Below are positions 44,483-57,340 of a stretch of DNA of 64,000 bases, one piece after another (the first letter of the stretch is position 1; the number at the start of each line of letters is the position of its first letter). The notes beneath the pieces are model-generated. The model saw nothing but the letters and a program-made list of their open reading frames with translations. It searched no databases and was not told the DNA's origin. Origin of the DNA: Cryptomeria japonica (lineage: Eukaryota > Streptophyta > Pinopsida > Cupressales > Cupressaceae). The DNA is taken from positions 101,846,796 through 101,910,795 of the forward strand of contig NC_081415.1 in the NCBI RefSeq assembly GCF_030272615.1, written 5' to 3'. The position numbers were made by a program, and so were the translations under genes.

Positions 44483-47149
44483 CAAAATCCCTCCATATCA
44501 AAGAAAATCTTTATAGTCATAGCCTCAGTTACATGCCTCACTCTCAAGATGTTGGTATCCCTATAAAATCTAAATCAAAATATATGTCTTCTTCTTTATC
44601 CCTTCCATCCATCTTAGGTCCATATATCCCTCCATCTACTAGCTCACAATTCATATATTTTCATAAATCAAGATTAAAAAAGGCACACATATTTATAACT
44701 TTTTATATATCCAAAAGACCTTTGTATCCTTCCTATCCACCCTTGAGTCACATTCCTCTTTTAAACAATTTAGATGCCAAGTTTAAAACACATAAGTCTA
44801 GAAATCCACATACATTTAAGGATCAACATGTCCCATCTAATCAAAATGCAAAAATAAAGCAAAATATGATCCAAAAAGAAAAATAAATATCCAAAAGGCC
44901 ACAAAGGCCCATTGAGAAAAATAAATAAAAATAAAAATCCATATGGGTTCCTAAGTCACTTGTAGAAGCAATGCATTCCAAGGAACTGCAAAAGAAATAA
45001 AAGTAAAAAATCATGTGGGTTCCCAAGCGGCTCCTCAAAGCACAACATCCTAAAGAAAAATCAAAGTTGGTATCCAAAATTTTTATCCCTCCATCTAATC
45101 ATCTCCCACCTTGCAAATCCATTTTGGGTCCTTATGTCCCAAAATCCACACCCACTCCTCGATTTCAATTCCAAAATCCAAAATTTTCTTCACCTCCATC
45201 ACTCCACCACCCCTCCAGGTGTGTGGAAAATTTTCTCTTGCCCACATTCCCATCCACTCATAAACAAGTCTTCCTACATTCCCTCCATTATCCAACAACT
45301 ATTTTCCACCTTGTCATCCCTTCTATCCAATCCTTGCATAAATCCTTACCCTAGATCCATCTCCTCACCCATATCACTTCCATTTCATTATCCTACCAAT
45401 GTATTTTGAGCATACAATATCATAGTCATGGTCTATTGTAGCACATATTTCAAGGATAAAATCCAAAGAACAATATGCTTGATTCCTTCCTCCATCTCCT
45501 ATCATGCATCCATTATCTTCAAAAAAAATGATAAAAAACTCAAAATTACAAAAAGATCAAAAAAGCAATTAAATTGTCACCTTGATGAAAACCTAGCAAA
45601 CAAGTGTCTTACATGACCAAAAATAAGTAATGAGAAATCCATTGGTGAAAACTTGGCAAATAGGTGCCTTGGGAAAGTACCATGATGAAAACCTGGCAAA
45701 TAGTCATCATGTGAAATCCATCATCATTTTCTACTCTACACTTGGGTTCAAGTTTTATCCATGCATTCCTATCAACCACTTCTTCCATCATCCCTCATCC
45801 CCCACTATCCACCATCCTATGTTCATCCATCTTCCCTTTTTCCATCTTTGATCTTGATAAGGGTAAGGATCTTCAACATCATGCATCTTACCGGCTTTAA
45901 CTTATCCACACATTTTAGTCCATATCCCTTATCCATTTCTTGCTTCCATCATCCATTATCATGTTTGATCTTAATTATCTATATCATATCTCCATCAATA
46001 TTCAATTTTCCATCCTTGATCCTAATCAAAACTAAGGACAAAAATAAAAATGCAAAACTTGGTTTCATAAACCTTTTGACATGTCCCTTCATGTGAGCCA
46101 CATGCCATTTAATGCACCATGTCATTGCCTTACATTATCAAAACTCTTAGCTTGGATGAACATGTTATCCCATTGTGAGATAGTCCTTTCAAACCATCCC
46201 AATGCTAATTCTATAATAAGCTACCTCCCTCTTTCTCCTATCCATCTCCATCTCAGTAGTTCATTTCATCTATTCATAATATTCCTTGTCTTGCTAGACA
46301 CTAGGGGAAATCAAATACATCCTGTTTTTAATCCTAAAAAATCCCTAAAAATTAAATATAGTCTTGGGAAAATACTAAAATTTTTAAAATTTCTTAAAAA
46401 AAGAACAAAAACATTCATACAATATCTTAAAAAAATCCAAAAACAATCATCATTTCATCAAGAGATTATCCCTTGCAAAGACAAACATTTGAGTAGACGT
46501 AGACAAGAAACACACAAAATACTGCACTTAACAAATTACACAACTACATACAAACTATCCAATCATGTTTGATCCTTACTAACACTTCTTTAGTCAATCC
46601 TCGTGGTCCTCTTGGTTTCATGCTTTGGTACAAAAAAACAAATGCATCCTACATTCACAACATGTTACGGTAATTGTGTATCATAATCATACATCTAATA
46701 TATCCATAGCATATAGCACATTCATCACTTCATCCTACATATACATGTTATTATCATAATTCAAAACATGCATCTATGTATTGGTGTACATGAGCATAAT
46801 CATAACCCATAGATCACATGGCATAATTATATTCATATAGATCATATCACAGCATCATAATATATGGCATCATACAACTATCATCATATAGGGAAATAAA
46901 ACATGCACCATCCAATAGTTGCATCAATATATATATATATATATATATAAGAGTACAAAAATTAGAGAGTTTCTATCAAGTGGGGCTTTCAAGCTTAGTA
47001 CAAGGCAAAAAATGTCTACAAAAGTAAAAAAAGTATCACTGTAACTAAGAGGATCACCTAGTGCTCCCTCAATCCTCCTCGCCCTGGTCTTTTCTAGAGG
47101 AGGAAGCTCCTCCTGTCCCTAGTCCTTTGTCCTAAACTAGGTGGCCTTA
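44483..47149 (+). pseudogene. GY1 segment: decayed coding and non-coding region
   Basis: The frame interrupted by E resumes here: SLHIKENLYSHSLSYM onward is open to 44884, continues with stops through two copies of an MWVPK/IWVPK motif (near 44938-44960 and 45013-45040), then a Pro/Ser/His-rich part to 45354. At 45590-45720 three copies of a GATGAAAACCTGGCAAAT-like motif occur. From 46570 to 47100 the sequence is non-coding, AT-rich, with repeated ATCATA-type words. No reverse transcriptase or integrase is visible, so pol is missing or lies elsewhere. Confidence 0.45.
46927..46949. repeat. AT dinucleotide microsatellite
   Basis: About eleven and a half AT units in the non-coding part of GY1. 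Confidence 0.9.
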
Positions 47150-49523
47150 ATGGTCCTATCACACCTATGCTAATATACGTCCTTCGAGAGTGTGTCCTAC
47201 TAAATGACCTACTTCATGCTTAAATTGTTGAATATGATGGTGCCCTCTAATCTAGTGGTACCACACCCTCATATAAGTCCCTCCTACATTTGGCCTCCTA
47301 ACCTATCTCTACTAGAGTTTGAGATATCTCTCATATGTTGGCATCTATGATACTCTCAATGAACTCTTGGACAACCTCATCTATTCTCTATGCCCTGGAA
47401 AAAACTGTCTTGGGAAGCTATAACTGTAGCCCTCTCTAATATCACCCTATCCCTCTCTGCAATCAAACTTTCTCTTTTGCATCCCAGGGTATCCTATTTG
47501 CCTGTAAATTTATTACTTGTATTTATAGCCCTATAATATAATCCCATTGAATTTTCAGTATGACCCTTAAAGTACCATCATTTGGGATCTCATCAGCCTC
47601 CTCACCCACAACTATATCCTACATTGGCTCATCTTAGAGAGCCTGCACATCATCCTTCTACTCTATTGCATAGTAATGGCACCATGATCTCCCCTGTCCT
47701 CATCATCATCATCCTCATCAATCTAATCCTCATACATCTCCTCCTCATTATCCTCATCATCTCCCTCCTCATCTCTCTTTGCCTCTCCCTCCTCAACCTC
47801 TTCCTTTGCCTCATATTGCCCTCTCCTCCAACCCCATCATGGTGCTAGCCTTGAAACTAGCCTCTCTAGATCTATCAATGGTATAGGCCTACACTCTACA
47901 AACCATATGTCATACTCTATTTTTGTACTCACATCTCTCACATCCGATCCTACTCCCCACTATCTGGGTTGTAACTAATCAAACTCTATGTATGCAGCCC
48001 AAGGTTTGATAAGTGGTCCCCATGCTCCAACCTCTCTGGTAGAACGAGAAAAATATGTTTTACATCTTTTTGTTCCTCAAGCTATCTCCATGCTCACTCT
48101 ACAGTTGTACATCTATGATCCTCTATCTGGATATGGTGTGACCAATAAGGTATCTTTGTTTTCTACAATAAGGGAGGTGCTCAACATCATCTACCCAATC
48201 GGGGCAGTCTCTATAGGGTCTCCATGTAAAGTCCCCAAGTTTTTCTAGCTCATGTCTCCATTATAGAATGTACCCTAGTGGTTCATGTGATAGTGTTCCA
48301 ACATAGCTATATACATATAGTAAATCTAAAGCACCTATCTATTTGGGATAGTTCGATAGACAGTTATGTGCTTGAATGCCTAGACTTGTAGTAATGTCAA
48401 GCCACAACTTATGGTCAACCCATTTCTATATGCTACATGATGTAGATGAAATTATAGCATACATGGTCCCCATGTGAACATTATTCCATGCATCACCATG
48501 AGCTCAAGCACTCTAACCCATCCAATAGGGACCTCATGAAACCATCTGTCCGGCACCACTAATCATGCGATGACTATGTTGCCAACTATCACTAATCGCT
48601 CATGTTGTGTTGACATCATCTCCCATCTGATCTCATAATCTATGATGCCTATCTCATTAACGTTTCACTTGAACATCTTTCTTAGAGTTGCCTTCCCTAT
48701 GAACCACTTTTCTATTGCTAGCTCCCCATGAATAAAGATCCTCAGTATGTGCCACACATCCTCCAATGTGAATGTGGCCTCTCTGGTCAGTAAATGAAAT
48801 GAACTAGTTTTTGAATGCCATCTCTTACCTAATAGAATGATGAGCCCCCTATTAGCCCTTGTCTTTGGCATGTAAGTAATGTGATGCAATCATACGGATA
48901 AGAGAACATCCCTCTCAGAACTTGTCATCTAGTGGCACAATGACATGTAGGTTGGTCTGCTCTCCCAAGTATGTAACATAGTAGATGAAACTAAATACGA
49001 TAGGAAAACTATGTCAAGACATACATCTCAAATATTTTCATTTGCAAATTATGAGTTCAATAATAATATACCAATATTACATCAATTCTAGTCCATGTCC
49101 TATCAAGTGCACAAACATGCAAATACCAAACCTAACTATCAATCCTAGATAAGCATCCATATTAGGAAAATGCATAACATTCCGGTCAAATGTGTAGCAG
49201 TTAAGTCAAGTTCACAACTTTTCGACTAACGGTGCAACTTTAATAGCAACTGCATAGCAAAAAAATCAAATAGTCACATGCCAAAATTCATTGAAAATGA
49301 GAAAAATGCATCGAAGTATGTGCTAAAATGATAAATTGATGAGGGGGTACCTCGGTGTACATACCTCTAGTCGCCTATAGCTCTGCACACAATCGCAACG
49401 ATGATTCTTCATCAGAATGCACCATCCTTGTAAATTCTTCCTTACTCCAGAGTGACCTCTTACTACACCTAATCTCTTTTGTACCCATTTGGAGTGCCTA
49501 GATGGATGTGCATGTTTTACCAT
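47150..49523 (-). pseudogene. Antisense plant-mobile-domain (PMD) gene in GY1
   Basis: The minus strand, opposite to the LTR orientation, reads MVKHAHPSRHSKWVQKRLG from 49523, then after gaps TRANRGLIILLGKRWHSKT and SFHLLTREATFTLEDVWHIL (48890-48720), then GLTLLQVWAFKH (near 48380-48420), and ends in an acidic Glu/Asp run (47700-47800). The S/T-x-FHL-x(3)E-x-T-x-TLEDV pattern and the LLQVW motif are typical of the plant mobile domain. There are many stops and frameshifts. Antisense ORFs, some with this domain, between pol and the 3' LTR are known in Ty3/gypsy elements of the Tat lineage. Function in the element is not known. Confidence 0.72.
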
Positions 49524-49775
49524 TGGTGTTGATCATGGTCTTTTTAACCTTTCCAGACCTATATCTTACTCGTTTGAACTCCGATTTCACTTCCGTATAG
49601 GTTTTTGGAATCTTGGCATTATTTTCGACAAATTGGCCTCTTGTTTCAATTTTTTGCCCAATTTTTTGAGGGGGCACCCTTGTAACCCGTTATGGCTAGG
49701 GTAGCTTTTAATGCGGATTTTATGAAATTTTCTTTTAAAAAATGCTCTAAATCATAGTCTCAAAGAAGGGCAAAA
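49524..49775 (+). promoter_or_regulatory. Upstream region and polypurine tract of the GY1 3' LTR
   Basis: CAAAGAAGGGCAAAA (about 49761-49775) precedes the LTR start TGTAGAAAC, paralleling CAAAGAGGGGCAAAA before the LTR at 19138. The sequence 49524-49740 could be the promoter of the antisense gene; no box decides it. Confidence 0.55.
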
Positions 49776-50698
49776 TGTAGAAACTTAAAAAATGGTCAAC
49801 GCTTGTGACCGCTTTTTGACATGTCTTCTTATTGCATGTCTGGTCCTTATCATTTGTTGATACTGTATCATTCTTTTTTATTTAAATAATGTTAATTATT
49901 TAATTAATAACTAATTATGTCCTCTAAATTGATAATCTCCTGTAAATTTGACCTAAATTTCTCTTCTCATCTACCAATTAAATAATTATGTCAATTATGC
50001 AATCTCATTTTCTTGACATTAATTCGTCCCAATCTATGTCTAGGGTCAAATAATTATTTAATTATTTGGGTCCCCTATCCTAACATGTCCTTCTAATGAT
50101 TTATTATTTATTTATCTCTAATTATTTTGTCATTGTTAAATAAATGTTATTTAATTGGATAATTACTAATATGGGAGTGAATTAATAAATAAATACTTTT
50201 TAATTTCACTCCATTTTCATGTCCACTTCTAACTCCATCCCACTCTTCCACCTTCCTTATTTCACTCCACTTAAATCTACTAACCTTCCATTTCTTTCTC
50301 AAATTGCAAATGATACTTTTTCACTTGGCTTCACTTAACTCATCCTCTCATTTGATCTTGTTTATCCAATCAACTTTTAAAAGTATATAAATTGGATTCT
50401 CATTTCTTATTTTCACAACCACAATCCTTTGATTATCCTTGCAATCACACTATCAAATTTCCCTTGATTATCACATTTGTGAACTCATCATATTTCAGAG
50501 CAACATATTACTAGAGGACAAGAAAGAAACAATCAAGTGCCATCAAAGGAGTGTAATGAGTTTGATTTCATTTTGAGTTTAATGTTGTTTACTTCATTTT
50601 GATAGTTTTATTGATGTGATTAGGTTAATTTTATATGATATTTAACTTTGTGATTCACTTTATGATATCATGTTTGTTCTAACCCATTTTCCTAGTCA
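49776..50698 (+). repeat. 3' LTR of GY1 (gypsy type)
   Basis: Starts TGTAGAAACTTAAA and probably ends TTTCCTAGTCA, about 920 bp. TATTTAATTAATAA blocks lie in U3; the motif TTGCAATCACACTATCAA (50439 area) is shared with the LTR at 19138, so the two are related but clearly not a pair. The right end is estimated. Confidence 0.55.
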
Positions 50699-51342
50699 GA
50701 AATTTCCACTTCTTGTTGTTGGTTAGAAAAGGTTATGATTAATTATGATAGTACACCGATTGTGAGGGAAATTCAAGCACGTATGAATGGTATAAGGGAC
50801 AACTATCATGGAAGAGAGCCAAGGATGTCCCAACTTGACATGAAATTGATTGTAGGTAGGGATAATAGTGAGGGTAATATCTAAGAACTTAGTGCCAACC
50901 TCAACTGGAAGAATGATAGAGCCTATAGTAGGACAAGTGAAACCATCATGCACCTTAATCATGACATCATATTTATCATAATTATCTTGACGAAATTGTG
51001 GAGTATAAATATGTTCTTCAGTAAAAACATTCACCATACATTTTAGATTAATGAGCACTCCTCGTAAGAGATTTTTTTTAATTTTTGCAATAATATAAAT
51101 GGTACATCAGGTGCATCAATAATCTCCCTAGAATCGAAGGTGATACGAGGTTAAATTTTAGGTTTAGATTGTTCAATAAGGCTCGCAATAATTTTTTATT
51201 TTATGCCTATATCATTAGGAGATATGGCATCGTAATTTGTATTCCCAAATAATTTCATCTTCATATAGGACTCACTTCTATGTTGTGCCTTTTTGTGCCA
51301 TGACCTTGCTTTGATTATATTCACAAAAACCCAAAATCGGCA
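50699..51342 (-). pseudogene. Gypsy aspartic protease fragment
   Basis: Minus strand, best read 51058-50723: a block with GSIILPVEVG, then YNQFHVKLGHPWLSSM and VVPYTIHTCLNF, matching the C-terminal half of gypsy retropepsins (VELPIxVG...YNxxLGRPWL...AVPSTxHxxLKF). The active-site region is decayed: INLKCMVNVF stands where a D-x-G-A/S motif is expected. Further upstream (51330-51070) only stop-rich coding remnants exist. It is cut on both sides by the GY1 LTR and the G2 LTR. Confidence 0.68.
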
Positions 51343-52498
51343 TGTTTGGCACCTTTGTGGACATTGTCCAAACTTTAGTCTTGATTGGTAGGACTAGGAT
51401 GCCCCCAAAAAAGGCCCAGATTTAGACCCCACAATGGTCATATTTCAAAGGCTAGAATTTTTTTCTGTTGGCCTACTTGAAAATTTCAAATAGGTTTGGT
51501 GGGGTTCGGTAACAAAGAAATCCTAACCCACTCATTTTGAGAAGATCAATCAATTGAAAATTCAATCCTTATCAATCAAAATTCAAGTGATCAAGCAATC
51601 AAGCACCACCAAGGCAATGAAGGAGAGGTCAATTTTTTAAGCATTCGTGATGACATTCATGATCAAGATATTATGAAGACATTCTACATGATATCATTAA
51701 CCTTTGCATGAAGACCTCAAAGAAATATTCATCAAGGTATCAAGTTCCAATTCAAGCATTCTAATTTAGATCTAGCCTACCCTCAAAATGTAAGCTTTTC
51801 AATTCAATTAGCTCCTTTACAAGCTCAATTTAAATTTCAATTCAAGGGTTGATTCCAAACTCAAGGTCTGACCTAGGAAAACCCTTACCAACAATATCAT
51901 TTTCCTTATTTTTATGTGCAAGAAATAGATCTATAAGTTATGAACGAAGAATCTGACAGAGAATATGATGACGATCAGATCTAACTTTTGCAAGAGTAAA
52001 AAATATAGGACTAGCTTGCCCTGGGCATCTTGGTCCCACCAATTTCTCATGAAATTTTGGGAATAGATTCTAAGTGACATTCTGATTTTGAAATTTTCTT
52101 GTTCATCCATATTTGATTGCTAGAGGGCTGGCTTGCCCCAAGCATCCTAGTCCTATACTTTTGAGCTAAATTTTCTGACACAGGTGCATCTATGTTTCTT
52201 CTTCTCAAATCTAGCTTTTTGTCCCTATACCCAACTTTTAGCTTGTTGTTCTTGTTGTTTTATGTCAATTTTCCATCATTTACTCTAGATCTAGCATTTA
52301 AATTCAATAATACACATTCAACTTTCAATTTACCTCAAAGGGGTGGTGATTTTTTATTTGCATTCAGTCCATTTCATATTTGAAGGGGATATTTAATCAA
52401 TCAAATGCATTTCACCTCTCAATGTAATATTTTTATGTGTAAGTGGATTTCATAGTTTACATAGCTAAACTTGTGAAACACTATTTTTCACCATTACA
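51343..52498 (+). repeat. 5' LTR of G2
   Basis: About 1156 bp, TGTTTGGCACC...CACCATTACA. The right end is set by the primer site; the left end is where readable protease remnants stop, so it is less sure. CTAGCTTGCCCTGGGCATC-like and GGCTTGCCCCAAGCATCC-like segments repeat at about 52010 and 52128. The G3 LTR ends in the same CACCATTACA. Confidence 0.55.
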
Positions 52499-52517
52499 TT
52501 TTGGTGAACTCAACATA
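52499..52517 (+). promoter_or_regulatory. Primer-binding site of G2
   Basis: TTTTGGTGAACTCAACATA directly after the LTR; nearly the GY0 site. tRNA not assigned. Confidence 0.6.
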
Positions 52518-52846
52518 GTTCTTTCTTTACTTTTTATTTTTATTTTTCAGATCGAATTTGTATGCATTTAATCATTTCAAATTTACAATTATACATATTT
52601 AGAGGTTCAATGCACAAAAATCCTAGATATTTTGTTAAGAATTGACTTGCGGGTTGCATAATTTATGGTTTGTTTGCTTGGATTTTATGTACATTCCATG
52701 TTATTTTTTAGATTTAGAAGCATTGATTTACTTATTTCATTGGTTAATCAGTCATTATATAGATAAACTATATTGTTTAATATATCCATCCAATTTTTCC
52801 TTCTTTGTGCATGAATTTTACTACCCTTTCACCTACATCCAACATC

Positions 52847-55329
52847 ATGGTGAGAAGAGGTTATAGACTTATAGATTCCTAAAGTTTAAATACTAAGGGG
52901 TGTGAGCCTATGTTGAATAATATATTCCATGGGAACGTGGGTGAATCCTCAATCCCTACACAATACAAATCTAAATGTATGGAGAACAATTCCCCTCGTA
53001 CTTCTCGTGACAATGATGACTAATTAAAAAGAGTTAGTATTGACCAATTGGGGAAGCTTGACCATAAGTTGGATAAGCTTCAACAATGGATGGGTCAAGA
53101 ACACTTGAATAGTGAGGCAATGGCCTTGAAGGATTGAGGAGAATTGGTCAAAGTAATAAAACTTGTGTGGAATTATTGCATGGCATTGCTCATATTGTTG
53201 ATACCAATGTTATACCAATGAAAAGTTGTGGCAAAGCTCTTGGTAAATATAATCAAGTTGAGAATTCCATTCCTATTCCTACACCCTTGCCTAATGTATC
53301 TACATATACATCTTCTATCATAACTACATCTACACAAAATTCTAATCCTACACATGTTAGACAAGGGGGTGATCATATTAATCAATAATCCTACATACTT
53401 CCTTTTGTTAGCCTTCCATTTATTTCCCAACCATCTCCTTTACTAACATACCATAATGTTAAACCTCCTTATTCGTAACCTCCACCTACTCATCACAATA
53501 GTACACCTCCATCTCAATCCAACATATCAAACTATAACTTATCCACTAAATCCACTATCAATAATTGGCTTCTTTAACCCAATCTAAGCTCAATTTCCCC
53601 ACATATGATGTAGCTAGCCCACTATCTGATGATGTAGTTCATACAGTTTCTCCTAAGAATGTGAAAATTCCCTAATTGTGTTAGATGCAATGACAGTCCC
53701 AAAGACACTGAGAGGGGGGGGGTGAATCAATGTCTTTCCGTTCAATGGAATATTTAAACTTATTTATAACTTGGCAACCCAAATTAATGTACCGGTAAAC
53801 AAGTAATAATACAGCAAAGGGAAATAACAAACAACATAAATGCACACCATAACACAAGATATTTTGGTGAGGAAATCCGGTAAGGGAAAAACCTCGGTGG
53901 GATTTGTGACCCACAATATTTACTCACTAGCCAATATGAATAAATATTACTAACAATAGGGGCCTGCACATGTAGGAAGGCCAACAGGCTAGAGCTCACT
54001 GCTCAATGAAAGAGTCTCACTGACTACAAAATGGATAATTAAATCCAAGACAAATTACTGCTCAAAATAGCATCTGCAATGCTTGATTCAGTAACAGTTT
54101 AAGCTCTGTCAGAAACCTTAACCAAAAACCTGCTGGTGAATGATATTCACTCGCATAACCTATCTACCTTATTTCAAAATATTTTGGCTATCTTCTACAT
54201 AATACCATTACATAATTTCCTCTCCATGCTATACCAAAAATGACCTATAAGATCTCATACATATATGAGTTTTTACAATATATCATGTCGTCTTACAAAT
54301 AATTATATTACAATACAATAAACAAAACTTGTCTCATGTCGACCTAGATGTCGATATGCTTCATTTCCAATGTAAACTAAATGTCGATGAATGACTTTTC
54401 TTGTGCCTGTCGGTGTCGGTGAACCTGTAGAATCCTGTTACCAATTGGTTGCCATCAATGACAAAATCAACCATTCTCATGTGAGTGTAGAATGCCAACA
54501 AATTGAGCTATATAATGGAAAAGGGTACCCGTTGACTCATGTGAAAACATGTCAAACCTTGTGTAGTGATTTATCCCATGATCATACACTCATGGTAAAA
54601 ATATTTACTCACACTTTTAGAGATAAATCTTTGCAATGGTATTGCTCTTTTCCTCCTTATTCTATCACTTATTTTCAACAATTGGCTAATTCAAATTCAT
54701 TCAACAATTTCAAAATAACATGGTTCTAATATTACTTTGACTAATTTGATTCATTGTAAGCAAGGAGCTAAAGAAAAAGTGACTAACTCATTGGTAGATA
54801 TGAACATTTTCATTCACAAATTGCTTATCATATTCTTGATGATCATGTTCAAAGAATTCATTACTAATTTGTAAAAGGATATTAGATATAAGCTTCTATT
54901 TTTTAGTTTTCATCTTCCAACAATTGTGTGCAGTGCTTCATAACTATTAGCTTCAAGTGAGCATTTTGAATCCTCTTCTTCAATGACTCTAGTTGATAAG
55001 AATGAGAGCACTCGACAATCATTCCAAAAGTTCCAAAAAGAAAAACAAAGGCTTAATCAAGATCAATGATAACTCTTCTAATCATATTAATACGCAAGTG
55101 GTAACCACAATACCAAGTCTGGTGCATTTATCATCAATCTTTAGGAGAGCATTAACTCCTCTTTCTGAATCTTTACATAGTATAATTATTAGAGTGATGA
55201 ATGCTAGAATGTGTTGGAACTTCCTCCCATTAAACCTATAGATACCTCTAAACCTTCAGAATCTTGTTTCAATCATAAATCATTTTTCCAATACCATCGT
55301 CAAGTTGGCCATGATACTAAAAAGTGTTA
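52847..55329 (+). pseudogene. gag: gag of gypsy G2, interrupted by S1
   Basis: Start ATG 52847 (MVRRGYRLIDS), then a stop-rich N-terminal part with HKLDKLQQWMG (53060-53095), a Pro/Ser-rich linker (53240-53580), S1, then the capsid core: ELYNGKGYPLTHVKTCQTL (54506-54560), FTHTFRDKSLQWYCSFPPYS (54605-54665), and fragments as far as a zinc finger CFNHKSFFQYHRQVGHDTKKC (55264-55328, given as CFNHK and HRQVGHDTKKC). These are classic Ty3/gypsy gag motifs; capsid and RNA binding by family. Many frameshifts and stops; the gene ends at an insertion right after the finger. Confidence 0.8.
53679..54500 (-). mobile_element. S1: solo LTR of the element A family
   Basis: 822 bp, plus strand TGTTAGATGCAATG...AATGCCAACA, with a perfect target duplication AATTG (53674-53678 and 54501-54505). 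On the minus strand the LTR starts TGTTGGCATTCTACAC and contains TTGTCATTGATGGCAACC, as in A. There is no internal sequence, so it is a solo LTR left by LTR-LTR recombination. Confidence 0.92.
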
Positions 55330-56120
55330 TGTAATGCCCTGCTAAGGAACCCCAGAGGATGAAAACAACTAACCAACTAATCAATGCAATATTTTATTTT
55401 TTTTTAAAACACCATTGCATTAATATAATAGCAATTAAAATGTTACTTATCATCTAATTCATTATTACAAATGCACAAGCGGAAGATGTCATGTTTTAAG
55501 ACACTATTCTCTTGTGGGTTCCCTAATGTTGTCACTTACACAACACAACCTAACAAGATTCTAAACCATAAGAAATAGCATTACCATTGCATAACATGAA
55601 TAACTTCAAACTAGGTTCATTTTTATGATAACCTTTCAAATAGATATGAGGTCAATCATATATTAACATGTTATCATTTTCCTACCCATTAACATGAACA
55701 TGTTAAATTCATCAAATACATTAAACTAATACATCAACCTCCATAAGGAGGGTTCCAAATATCAATACCACTACATATTACATTTTTCAAAGGCAACCAT
55801 GGTTACAGTTACAATTGCAAGGCCTCCAATAAATACATATCATGATATAGCACAACTATGAACTATCATAAAACTAAGATATGAAAGTGTTGAAATGAAG
55901 ATGATGATGAATCTATTTAGCCACACATAAGCAAGTTCTCCAATTTCCCAATGGGTGAAAAAACAATGACACCCAACCATGTGGTACCCTTAGGTCCACC
56001 CTCTCATACTTAGAGATAAACACAAGGCCCCAATCAACAAGCAAGAAGGAAACAGATAACACCTGAACTCACAAGAACCAAAATGACAACTATGAAAACA
56101 CTCTACAACACTAAACAAGG
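55330..56120. repeat. LTR-like fragment TGTAATGCCC...
   Basis: Begins TGTAATGCCCTGCTAAGG exactly where the G2 gag breaks, and is cut at 56121 by G3. No coding. It looks like the end of another gypsy-type LTR; the rest is not in the window as a second copy. Orientation unsure. Confidence 0.4.
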
Positions 56121-57322
56121 TGTAATGGTGAAAATTAGGGTTTCATTAACTAAGGTAAAAAAACAACTAATTTTGCTTAAAATACCATCACATTGAAAGA
56201 GGGATGGACCTAATAGATCTAGACTTGATCCCTCTAGGGAAAAAGTCTCTGAAATACTGCTTAGGTTCCACCTGGTTAGGGTTTTCTTCTCTCTTTCTAA
56301 GTTGAATTGTGAAAATGTTGAAATTAGGATAAATAGGTGAATATTGAAGAGATTGGGCATAAATAGCAAGCTATAGTTGTCACACAGAGACACCAACCTA
56401 GATCTAAGCAAATAAGGATGATTCAAATCTGTTCCCAGAAGTTCGGCTTGATTTTTCAGGACCGGACTACTGGTCGCCCTAGTCCTCTAAATTACTCATC
56501 GTCAAAAGGGGAACTTGTTCATCTTTGTAAATCTAGCCAATCCTCTCTAACATAGCTCTACACCTGTTTTCTACACATAGAAAGAAGGGGGAAATTATTG
56601 GGAATACGAGTTTTCCTACTTCAAACCCCAGTTTAGGAATTAACCTTAAATGAATAAATGCAAATACTGAATTAAATACTAGAAAGATATACCTCAGATC
56701 TATAATTGTTGATGATGATGCTTTGTTCTTTGAATATAATAACATATGTTGTAACCCTAATAACACACACATTCTTACATAGGAATGATATAATTTTTCT
56801 CCACAATGGTTAAATGACAAATATGTAGCCTTGAAGGTCTCTAAAAATATTTGATAATGAATGCTTCATGGATGCAAGAATGGTAGGAATTGATTTCTTA
56901 GATTGAATAGATTGCTTGGGATGAAATTAGGTTGATAAAATGTCTTTATATAGGGTTATATAGGTAAATTAACAATTAGGCCAACCTCTAACAATCATAC
57001 AAAGCCATGGGGATTAGTTGCTACCGAGAAAATACAACACCTTCCTGAATTCAAATTTGGACCCCATTGAGAGGGACCATGGCGATGGGCATCATGGTCC
57101 AAACTAGTACACTGGGCACAATGGTCTTTCTACATACAGGATCAAGATAAGGACTAGGGGGAATGGGTACCCCACCATGGGACCCACCAATGGGTGTTCA
57201 TGGCCTCAAAGCTAGAGAATAGACATAAAACGTACCTATAAAGGTGATGAGGATAGGACACGCTAAAGTAGGGGCACAAAAATAAGGTGTAAATTGGATT
57301 CGTGATAATTTTTGATCCTACA
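56121..57322 (-). repeat. 3' LTR of G3
   Basis: 1202 bp; minus strand TGTAGGATCAAAAATTATCA...CACCATTACA. Flanked inside by a polypurine tract. Confidence 0.75.
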
Positions 57323-57340
57323 TTTAACCCCCACTTTAAG
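57323..57340 (-). promoter_or_regulatory. Polypurine tract of G3
   Basis: Minus strand CTTAAAGTGGGGGTTAAA directly before the LTR start TGTAGGATC. Confidence 0.7.

Larger units (their letters stand above)
51343..55329 (+). mobile_element. G2: gypsy element, 5' LTR and gag only
   Basis: 5' LTR, primer site, leader and a decayed gag ending in a zinc finger; then it is cut at 55330 by another LTR-like sequence, so pol is not visible. S1 is inserted in gag. The primer site matches that of GY0. Confidence 0.7.

Noticed and set aside
44467-46572. Series of plus-strand frames that might be a host gene
   Set aside because: They are broken, low complexity, and continuous with the GY1 frame on the other side of E; no recognisable domain or intron-exon layout.
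19138-50698. LTRs at 19138 and 49776 as the two LTRs of one gypsy element
   Set aside because: Both have a polypurine tract on their left and differ too much after the first ~15 bp to be a pair.
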